A stretch of DNA of 64,000 nt. It comes from Ulva prolifera (taxonomy: Eukaryota > Chlorophyta > Ulvophyceae > Ulvales > Ulvaceae). The position numbers were made by a program, and so were the translations under genes. Positions 55,819-64,000 of this stretch are shown piece after piece. The number at the start of each line of letters is the position of its first letter. Within the stretch, counting starts at the first letter, position 1. Location of the stretch: positions 2,115,713 through 2,179,712 of the forward strand of contig CM041201.1 in assembly GCA_023078555.1 (NCBI GenBank). Reading direction: 5' to 3'. The notes under the pieces were generated by a model. That model ran no database searches. It was not told the origin of the DNA and saw nothing but the letters and a program-made list of their open reading frames with translations.

Positions 55819-58800
55819 ATGGCGCACGAAATGGAAGATGATGTAGCTGGCCTCTTGGACGACGACGACGAGCCATCTACCAAGAAACGTAAAGCCACCA
55901 CATTGGCATGTCCCCGCACCACTCGAAGTTTTTTGCTGTGCGTGAAGAGTAAGCGTCAGGCTTAGCTGTGCCTAGATCATCTTGCATGCCACATGCTTTC
56001 AACCAAGTGACCATGTCGCAGGACGATGACGATGATGAAGTGGATTTGTCAAATGATGATGATGAACCTGGAGGTCGTGATCTAGAAGACGATGACGAGA
56101 ATGACGAGGAAGATGCAGACGAAGGCGGTCAGGAGGATGTGAAACGGAGCAAGAAAACGAAGAAGTTGAAACGCAGCAGGTTCATTGATGATGTTGCAGA
56201 CGTAGACGATGACGAAGAAGATGAGGACGAGGATTATGACGATGAAGTCGCTCCTGGAGAAAAGTTCATTGAGGAAGATGGTGAAGATGCTGCACGCATC
56301 AGGGACCACATGGTGTTCAGAGAACGAGACATCCAGGAAGAGCAGCTCATGGACGTTGAGGACGAAGAAAAAGTCAACGAGTACTACCGTGAGAAGGATC
56401 GCCAGATTAGATTCATGGTGTGCCGTTGGTGATGCCGTCACATCTGCCAGCCTTGAAGCGGCCGCATCTGCTCACAGGCCATCAGACACTGCAGGCAACA
56501 GGTATGATGCAGTCGATTCGATGCAGGGTGATCAAGAGGATGAAGTCCTCGACCAGCACGCTTTGTTGCCGAGCATGCAAGACGATCCCAAGCTCTGGAT
56601 GGTGAAGGTCAGGGCTGGCAGCGAGAAAGCCATCGTGTCGCTGCTCATGTCCAGGTTCCTTGCCGAACGGCTCAAGAACAAGCCCTGGGGCGTCACCTCC
56701 GCCTTCTGCCAGGAGATGCCACCCCGTGTGCTCCTTACCGTCAGCGTCACCCTCATGCTCGCACACCTGCTGGACGTGACCGCTGTTATTTGAACGATTC
56801 TTACCCTCAGCAGCAGTGACACAAACTCAAGCCATCCATGGTGCCTCGTTGCAGATCTCCTCGGCTCTAAAAAGGAGAGTCACATCTACGTAGAGGCGCG
56901 GAGCGAGCGCAGTGTCCAAGATGCGCTCGAGGGGTTGCGGGATGTGCTGTACAATCGAGCGTACGTCCGTGTGCCGCATGCCGAGATGACAGATGCAATC
57001 ACTGTCAAGGACACAGCCCCCCACCACCTCAAGCCAGGCTCGTGGGTGCGCATCAAGTCCGTCGGCGTGTACAAGGGCGACCTGGCGCAGGTCGAGGAGG
57101 TGGACGTGGAGGGCGGCGTCACCGTCAAGGTCATCCCCCGCATCGACTACCAGGCCATGGCCGAGCGGCACGCCCCCCCCCCCCCACCATCCAACTGAAT
57201 TCCGCAGCGTGTCCGTACATCGCCCTGGCCTAGACCCTGGGTTGCCCGTGGGTGCCTGCATATGGCCTGGCCAGTGTGTATATGTACTCTGAGCTGCCAC
57301 AGTCTCATCTGTGAGCACGCATCTGCGGGCTCGACCAGGCAACATGCCGATGCACGCGCATGCAGGATCCAGGACCGCGAGCGGCGGCGCGCCGAGGGTG
57401 AGAAGCCGGCGCCGTTCGGCGGCGTGCGCAACACCGGCCCGCAGCCCGCCGCGCACCCGTTCAGCGTGTCGGAGGCGCGGAACGCCGGCCTCCTCGTAGA
57501 GTCACGGCGGGGCGAGAACCAGTACATCATGAACAACCGGAGGTTCGTGAACGGCTATGAGATCCGGAAGCTTCCGGCGCGTGCGGTCGCGGAGCTCAAG
57601 GACCCGCCCTTCCAGGACGTGCAGCACTTTGTGGACGTCGGCGTCGGCGGCGACGCGGGCGACGCGCAGCGCACCCTGCTAGACGCCGCGAGCGCCGGCA
57701 CGGCGCGCCAGTTTGCCGTCGGGGACACGGTACTGGTCGCGAAGGGCGACTTGAAGAGCATGCGCGGGCAGGTCGTGGAGATCGACGAGTCGCGCAGCCG
57801 CGTCGTGCTGCAGCCGATCGGCCTCGAGGGCTTCACCGACAAGCTCGACTTTGACATGGCGGACCTGCAGAAGCAGGTGGAGACGGGCGCCCGCGTCAAG
57901 GTGCGCCGCGTCCTCCGGTGCCTGCTGTTTTGATGTCGGAGCACGTGCTGGTGCCGCCGTGTGCATGACTGGGCCGCATGCGGTGTTTGAATGATGCCGT
58001 GCCAGAGTGCATGTGGCATGAACTTCGCACCCGTCCAGCCCAGCAAGCCTTCTGTGCCGCTTGGGCACACCTGCGCAAGTGGCCCATGCACATGGCTCAC
58101 GGCGGCGTGGCGGCAGTGCAGATCGTCGCGGGAGCGCACCACGTCGGGGACCTCGGCGTTGTGGCGCATGCGGCGGACGGCGTCGCAAGCGTGCTGCTCG
58201 ACGCGACAGACGAGACCGTCAAGGTGCTCGTGAACAACCTCGTGGAGACGGCGCAGGAGCGTTCCGGCATCGAGGCGCTCGGGCGGTACCGCATCAACGA
58301 CCTCGTGGAGCTGCGCGACGGCACCGTCGGCATGATCGTGCGCCTCAGCGCCGCTACCGCCCACATCCTCTCCCCAGGTGCTCCCCCCCTCCTCGCAACG
58401 CCCCTGTGCACCGCGGCGCGCAGGCCATGGCATGGCTGTGGCCCCTCCCTTCACGGACTCAGGCGGCTCCAGACCCCCATGGCCGCCGCGCATGGGTGAG
58501 AATTCTCACGCATCCACACTCCCCCGTTCCCGGGTCCGCCGTGCGTCCAAGGCTCGTGTCACGCGGCATCGCGGCAGTGCTCTGCCGTGGCTCTGCCAGT
58601 GCTGCCTCTGACTGGCACATGCGGCAGACCGCAGCTGGCTAGCCCGGAGCATGCGCACAGGCAGTTGTGTCGTATGTGCGTGTGGGAGGGTAGCGGAGGC
58701 CGCGTGAGTGCAGGGCCGGAGGGCGCGCCGCTGCGCGCCGCGAAGGAGCAGGAGATCAAGCGGCCGGTGGACAACAGCCGCCGGGTGCCGGCGCCGGACA

Positions 58801-61533
58801 TGCATCGGCAGCGCATCACCGCGCAGGCGATGGTCGAGATCGTCGACGGCCCCCACAAGGCGAAGGTCGGCACCGTGGCGCACGTCAAGATGCCGCACCT
58901 CTGGGTGCAGTGCCAGGCCGTGCAGAAGGTGCCCCCCTCGCCCCCACCCTCCCCCCTGCAGGCAGTGTGGGCGGTGCCTGCATGGCACACCTCCAGCGCC
59001 TGATCTGCCGCACACTGCGGCACCTCTGCTCTGACGCACCCTTCCAGACGCTCGTGCCGGCCAGGCACACCCAGTGTTGGATTGATCCGGGGCAATGGGG
59101 ACGTGGCGGGCTCTGCCGGACGAGGTCGGCAGCGGCGTGTGCGGTGGCATGTGTGGGCCACGGCGTCCTGACGTCGGATATCCCTGCGCGCCTTGCCGGC
59201 ACGTGTGCCATCACCTGCTGCCTGATCACAGCCCTTGTCCGCGCACACACACGAGGCTGCGGCTCTGCGCTCTCTGTTGCGGCCCTGTTGCGACCCTGGG
59301 CAGTGCGGTGTGCAGAACAACGGGTTCGTGGTCGTCATGTCCAACATGACCCGAGTCAAGGGCGGATCGCGCAACGGCGCGGGGGGCGCGTTTGACAACC
59401 AGGCGCGCCTCAACCCGATGTCCCCGGCCGTTGGCCGCTCCCCCGCGTACGGCCTCGGCGGCGGCGGCAACCTCGCCTCTCCGCGCCACGACTCGTGCGC
59501 CTTCTCTTCCCTTGTATCGTTGTCCCCGATTCTTTCGGCCTTCGTCCTGCCCTCGGTGGACCAAGCCGTGTTGCAGTAGCATGATGTGCCATGCCGGAAA
59601 CCTGCGCCGCATCGGCCATGCTGGCGGGTGCGCCGCCATGATTCAGCATCACAAAGACGGGGATTCGTGTCTGTCTCCAGGTCTGGTCGCAGACAGCGCT
59701 GGTCGATCTGTCCAGGTTTGTGTGCACAGACGACATTGCATCCATCTGTGTGCTGCAGGTCAGGCGGGGGAAGATTTGGTGGGGGCCGGTCGTTTGGCGG
59801 CGGCCGCTTCGGCGGTGGCGGTCGGGGCCGGGGGCGGGGCCCGATGGTCGACGCGCTGACCGGCAAGCGCGTGCGCGTCGTTCGGGGGCCGCACCGTGGC
59901 TACATGGGTACCGTGCAGCACGCAAACGACACGCATGTGCGCATGGAGCTGGACGCATCAAACAAAGTGATCACGATCAAGCGGGAGTACGTGGACGCGG
60001 ACGATGGCCGGGGTGCCGGAGCGCGGCGGACGGCGAGGTCAATGCAGACGCCGATGCGCGCACACATGACACCCGCTTACGTCCCGGAGTTTGCACGTGC
60101 GTCCTCACACCGCGGTGCAACAGATGTCTCCTGGGAGGATGACTGTCCACGGCTGGAGTGTAAGGAATGCACTCAAATGGCCTCCGCCGTCCACGTCTCC
60201 TGCAGCGCCCACGCGTCCTGTGCGTGTGACCACCTGTGCTCAGTGTGTTCTGTTCCGCAGACTTGCCGCCCACACATCGCTGCTCTGTTTGCAGCTAGTT
60301 TCGCCTGTGGCTTGTCATCTTGTTTTGTCCGGGTGCACACCACGACCTCACAATGCCTGTGAGGACACTAGCGGCCGTTGCGCTGTGGTAGGCCACTGCG
60401 CACCCTGGCCACAGCCTGCAGTGTGCGCATGCATGCGTGCAGGGCAGGAGGAGCCGGGCACGGCGCCGATGGGCACCCCGCACATCCTGCAGATGGCATC
60501 GACGCCCGGCCTGCCTGCGACGCCGGGCACCGTCCCCATCACCCCCGGCACCGCGCAGCTGCCGCAGACGGTCGCGACCCCCGCCGTGGACCTCCCCGGC
60601 ACGATCCCCGCGGCGACGCCCGGCACCATGCTCGGCGGCGTCGCCACCCCCGGCACCATGCTCGGCGGCGGCTTTGCGTCGACGGCGATGACGCCGGGCA
60701 GCGCGCCGGTCGGGCGCACCCCCGGCACGTACGTCTCGCACGGCGCGGCGCTGGCCGACCTCGACCTGGGGGCCGCCAAGGCCGCCTCCTACAAGAACTA
60801 CGTCGGCGCCGTGGTGCGCCCTCGCTGCAGCCTGCTCACCTGCTTTGTGGCAACGACGGGTCGTTCTGTGTGGCTTGCATGGTGGGTCTCCGTGTGGAGC
60901 CTGCGTCCGCGCGGCGTGCGAGCTGCCGCTTCACTCGACGCCCCTTCCTCATAGGTGTGATGGCAGGAGGACCACTGTCAGCAGGTGATTCGGTCTGTGC
61001 ATGGATGCAGTGTTCTGCTTGAGCTGCGTGTGCTTAGCATGTTCTATCACAGCTCTCGGTGTTCTGGCCTGCAAGGGCGTTGCTCGTGGCGTTTGCTTTC
61101 CTGAGGGCGCCGTGCCTTGGCGCAGGTGACTGTCGGGGACCGACTGGGGGTGGTGTCGGAGTATGATCCTGTTGGCTCCGAGTTTGTGGTCCTCGAAGGC
61201 CGCGCAAACCCGCCGGGCTCTGCCGAGGTCGTCGCAACAGACGGCTCCTCCGCACGGCAGGTCGTGGCGTGCGATGACGTCGTGCTGGTGCCCCCGGAGC
61301 ACCCCGGTGAGATCACGGTGCTGCTGACGGCCCAGGTGGGCGTCGCCGCCGGGGAGCTCGCGGAGCTCGTCGGCCACGACGGCAGCGACCGCATCGTGAA
61401 GTTCCTGTCAAGCGGAGACATCAACATCTTGCCGTCAGACGCCCTGGCGAAGCTCAACTCAAGGGCGGCGCGAAGTCCGGACATGGGTGGGGGGGCGCCT
61501 GATGGCGGCGTTGCAGTCGAAAGCGCAGCGTGA
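55819..61533 (+). CDS. SPT5: Transcription elongation factor Spt5 (DSIF large subunit)
   Basis: About 11 exons: 55819-55888, about 56022-56417, about 56495-56725, 56855-57167, 57366-57900, 58122-58377, 58714-58928, 59316-59494, 59759-60096, 60443-60813 and 61126-61533; about 1,100 aa. From 56855 on every phase closes; the two N-terminal junctions are not settled. An acidic Asp/Glu N-terminus leads to the NGN domain (DDPKLWMVKVRAGSEKAIVS, ESHIYVEARSERSVQDALEG). KOW domains follow: SWVRIKSVGVYKGDLAQVEE, ARQFAVGDTVLVAKGDLKSM, AGAHHVGDLGVVAHAADG, MVEIVDGPHKAKVGTVAHVK and RVRVVRGPHRGYMGTVQHAN. An RGG-like Gly-rich linker and a C-terminal repeat region with seven TPG motifs come next, then a final KOW-like domain. 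With Spt4 it clamps RNA polymerase II during elongation; the CTR is a CDK9-type target. Intron 4 has a GC donor (CG|GCACGC). GC content jumps sharply at exon 4. Confidence 0.96.
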
Positions 61534-61619
61534 GCCACCTGTGCACAGTGTCTTGAGCTGATGTGATGTTGCAGACGAGTGGCTGGCATCAGACGCAGAA
61601 GTTGATTAAACAAGGGTAT

Positions 61620-61624
61620 TGTAA
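61620..61624 (+). terminator. Candidate TGTAA polyadenylation signal of Spt5
   Basis: TGTAA 87 bases after the stop at 61531-61533. Confidence 0.35.
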
Positions 61625-62792
61625 GACACGATGCGTCGATTGGATTCTGGCAGGTTCCGTTGACCACCGTGAGCCAACCATGAACATGGGATTTCACCTG
61701 TGGGCACAGTGTTTCGTCGACTTCAGGTGTCAAGCTGCTCGGGCGCAACGCCTCTACAGCCCATCTCGGAGACATGTGAAGACGGTATTCGTTGTCTGCC
61801 ATTGCATAGCTTTGAAGGACTTCTTGTTCATATCGGAGGGACGCCCATCACTGCGAGAGGAGTTTTGCAACAAAACTTCTGCAGTGTTACCGACGTCCAT
61901 ACCCTGGCAACATCTCAGGGCAATATCCACTTTCTGTTCCACTGATGCACAACGCAGCCTGAACGATATTGTTCAAAGTCATACGCCAAAGCTGCTCAAA
62001 GCTGCACACATGTCTGTCCGGCTTTGCCCTTGCAACACACATGTGCAGCACGGTTTTTGCATGCGTGACCAGTGCACTACAGCCACACACGGCTAAGCGC
62101 TAAAACAAACAACCCCGCCCTCATCTATAACGCTGCACCACACTGCAATGCAACGACAAGTGCGGCAAGGGAGGAAACATTGTAAAAGCAACGAGCAGCG
62201 CAAGGACAGGTAAACCAACCCAGCACAATGCACTCAAACCACAGTCTGCCGCCAACACACACCACGCACCTTGTCCTTGTGACACACACCATGCACCCGA
62301 GCCACCCCTCGACCGAGCACAACACAAATGTGCCCGGGGTCACGCCGATTGAGCATGGACGTCATCTCTGATGTACACAAACCACACACAGATTCACACC
62401 AACACGCACACCCACCCACGCCTGCCCATACACCACACTGTGTAATCCGATCATCTGCGCAACCATCGAGTCGCTCAATCAACCCGAACCTGGCATGTGC
62501 AGCAAGCGCGCGTCGATTTGCTGCAGCGCTCACCAACATAGATCCCCCACTCGAACGAGGGCACCCCCGGCACACGCTTGACCGTTGCAATCGCCAAGCT
62601 GTCCTCACATCATCACACGCATTGAACATTGCACTGACTCTTTCCTCGCCTCACCCTTTGCCTCGACCATTTCGACCAACGGCACGAACACCGCACAAGT
62701 GCGAACATGTCTAATCAAACACATGACAAGAACCTCCACCCAAACTACACTGCAATGAGTCACTCTTGATCTCCCTTGGCACCCGCCAACAA
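61625..62792. other. Intergenic region, no gene seen
   Basis: About 1.2 kb. Long frames at 61563-62096 (+) and 62328-62714 (+) have no domain, and the second is driven by ACACAC/CCACAC-rich low-complexity sequence. Positions 62280-62710 are strongly strand-asymmetric (A and C on +). Confidence 0.45.
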
Positions 62793-63458
62793 TCAACAAT
62801 CGGGATCCCGTAACTTTGCAATGACTCTTGTCTCAGAGTCTACAATGCGCGCCATTAATCGTGGCTCAGACGCCTGACCCATAGCCTCAGCCTCCTTGAT
62901 CCGTGCAAGGACTCGTTCCTCAGACTTCCTGAGCTGTTCAGTGCTTTGTTGCTGAGAGTCCCTGAGCTTTGCAGTAATTCGCTGCTCAGAGTCCAAAAGC
63001 CTTTCAATGAACCGTTGCTCAGAGTCCCTAAGCCTTTCAGTGATTCGTTGCTCCGAGTTCCGGATAGCGTCGGTGATATGGGAAGTAGTGTCGAGATAAT
63101 ACCACGTCAAAACAAATACACCCCACATCAATATCGCACACTCCGGAAAGAATGGCACATTCCCGTCCAAAGCCGCCTTGACCTTGAAGGGGGATAATGT
63201 GCTGCACAGACAGCCCGTTCGATCACGTTGTACGATGAAAGCGGCGTGCAACGTACCAAAGCGCGCTTCTGGAAGCGACATATGATAGCATGGACCGCAC
63301 ATTGCGGAGACGTCCGACACGCACCGACTAGGATGACGAAGCCGACGCCCACGCACATCAAGGGTTGCAATTCCCGGGCTAGGCCTGGATCGGACAATGC
63401 GCATATCAATCCTTTTGAAACTGCATGATGGCCATAATACACGAGCGATGGTGGACAT
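62793..63458 (-). CDS. Membrane-anchored coiled-coil protein with 11-residue repeats
   Basis: From the first ATG at 63458 the minus strand is open for 221 aa without an intron, unlike its neighbours. The N-terminal about 90 residues are basic (STIARVLWPSCSFKRIDMRI). One hydrophobic helix follows (CAILMWGVFVLTWYYL). Then comes an array of 11-residue (hendecad) units: NSEQRITERLR, DSEQRFIERLL, DSEQRITAKLR, DSQQQSTEQLR and KSEERVLARIK, with a later related DSETRVIAKLR. The period-11 charge pattern predicts a right-handed or slightly wound coiled coil next to the membrane. The frame is open upstream to 63605 without an ATG, so a 5' exon could exist. No family is recognised; organelle targeting is possible from the basic N-terminus. 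Confidence 0.5.
   Translation of the reverse strand: MSTIARVLWPSCSFKRIDMRIVRSRPSPGIATLDVRGRRLRHPSRCVSDVSAMCGPCYHMSLPEARFGTLHAAFIVQRDRTGCLCSTLSPFKVKAALDGNVPFFPECAILMWGVFVLTWYYLDTTSHITDAIRNSEQRITERLRDSEQRFIERLLDSEQRITAKLRDSQQQSTEQLRKSEERVLARIKEAEAMGQASEPRLMARIVDSETRVIAKLRDPDC
62915..63079. repeat. 33-bp tandem repeats coding hendecad units
   Basis: Units at 62948-62980, 62981-63013, 63014-63046 and 63047-63079, plus a more diverged one just before, share (G)TTGCTCAGAGTCC-TAAGC followed by CTTTCAGTGATTC. The exact 33-base period keeps the 11-residue protein repeat in frame. Confidence 0.85.
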
Positions 63459-64000
63459 CGCTTCGCGTATGATTTCTTGTAACACACGTCGAGAATTTTG
63501 CAAAGCTGCGTTAGATGTGTCTTTGCGCCTTGATACGCAATCCTTCAGCGGTACATACAACTTTAAACTGTCTAAACAGTATCTTTGCTTCGGCCGTCGT
63601 AGCAACCAGCTTTGTCCTGCAGCCTGTCAGCTACTCGCTCTCGACGCCTATGCTCGCCTGACGACCCGGGAGTAATAATCTCGTATGCTTATATGCATAC
63701 AGCATGATTATACGCATATAAATACCCGCGTATAATCATCGAAATTTTTTACAGTTCATATGGTACTTACTCGACACACACGAATCGAAATGTGACACGA
63801 TACCTTCTGAGCTAGTGAAATGAGCTCGTCGCAAACAGCTGTGAAGCAGCCTTCCAGAGCCAAGAGTACAGGATACTGCATACCATAATTATTGTAGGGA
63901 TGCTGTTGTGAAACAGGCGGGTGCTTGTCCTATTCGACGCCGCACTCAGAAGTGTTCAACGTATAGCCTGCAGACATCGGTACAGCCCGTCAGTGTGATT
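63459..64000. other. Upstream flank of the hendecad ORF, AT-rich
   Basis: No supported gene. From about 63670 the sequence becomes AT-rich and includes the palindromes listed at 63704. It is upstream of the minus-strand ORF and may contain its promoter. The window ends here, so any gene beyond is unseen. Confidence 0.45.
63704..63739. repeat. Perfect 12-bp inverted repeat in AT-rich DNA
   Basis: ATGATTATACGC at 63704-63715 and GCGTATAATCAT at 63728-63739 are exact reverse complements with a 12-base loop. A second small palindrome (GTATGC...GCATAC, about 63683-63699) lies just before it. They lie about 245 bases upstream of the minus-strand ORF start. Confidence 0.75.

Noticed and set aside
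58559..59866. A 435-codon minus-strand frame
   Set aside because: It lies antisense to well-phased Spt5 exons; high GC makes the opposite frame open. No domain.
62328..62714. 128-codon plus-strand frame
   Set aside because: His/Thr/Pro-rich because of AC-rich low-complexity DNA; no domain or splice support.

Overview
The window is nuclear DNA of a green alga (Chlorophyta), inferred from content rather than from any marker gene. Genes are split by many short introns, with frequent GTGCGT or GTGCGC donors. They encode plastid-specific proteins (a Tic22-family import factor, an OEP21-like outer-envelope channel, a MinC-type division regulator), a plant-type isopropylmalate dehydrogenase, a mitochondrial ribosomal protein bL28, and motile-cilium proteins (DNAAF6/PIH1D3, CFAP161, a TPH-like coiled coil). 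TGTAA, the usual chlorophyte polyadenylation signal, follows several stop codons. No prokaryotic operon, CRISPR array, phage, rRNA or tRNA gene was seen. The alga may be flagellate or an aflagellate lineage that keeps cilium genes; the sequence cannot decide.

Layout. 0-8.5 kb: Acinus homologue, then a TMCO4/DUF726 hydrolase-fold protein, both on +. 8.5-13.3 kb: no identifiable gene, only candidate exons. 13.4-20.7 kb: Tic22-like (-), a terminal exon of an unknown gene (-), MinC (+), a small membrane protein (+) and a small Cys-rich protein (+). 22-27.3 kb: a PP2C-fold protein that has lost its metal-binding motifs (-), converging towards an unknown + gene. 27.5-32.9 kb: OEP21-like (-), divergent from an unknown + gene, a small - gene, and a small plastid protein (+). 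34.5 kb: an (AC)44 microsatellite. 35.4-37.5 kb: glutathione transferase (-). 38.1-42.3 kb: small gene (-) / DNAAF6 (+) / TPH-like coiled coil (-). 43.3-45.6 kb: bL28m with a very long extension. 46.0-46.5 kb: a foldback element abutting a broken copy of a GST exon. 47.1-54.6 kb: isopropylmalate dehydrogenase, CFAP161, an unknown gene, SDS22. 55.8-61.5 kb: Spt5. 62.8-63.5 kb: an apparently intronless membrane/coiled-coil ORF with 33-bp repeats.

How the genes relate. They are a normal eukaryotic mix, not one pathway. Three themes recur: plastid envelope/division (Tic22, OEP21, MinC), ciliary motility (DNAAF6, CFAP161, TPH protein, possibly two small unknown genes), and transcription/RNP function (Acinus, Spt5). 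Exon models were built by hand from splice sites and phase. Where every phase closes I say so; where a junction is unresolved I say that too. Nothing here convincingly looks like an undescribed system. The best leads are two pseudoenzymes, the plastid MinC, the bL28m extension, the foldback/GST fragment and the ciliary neighbourhood.
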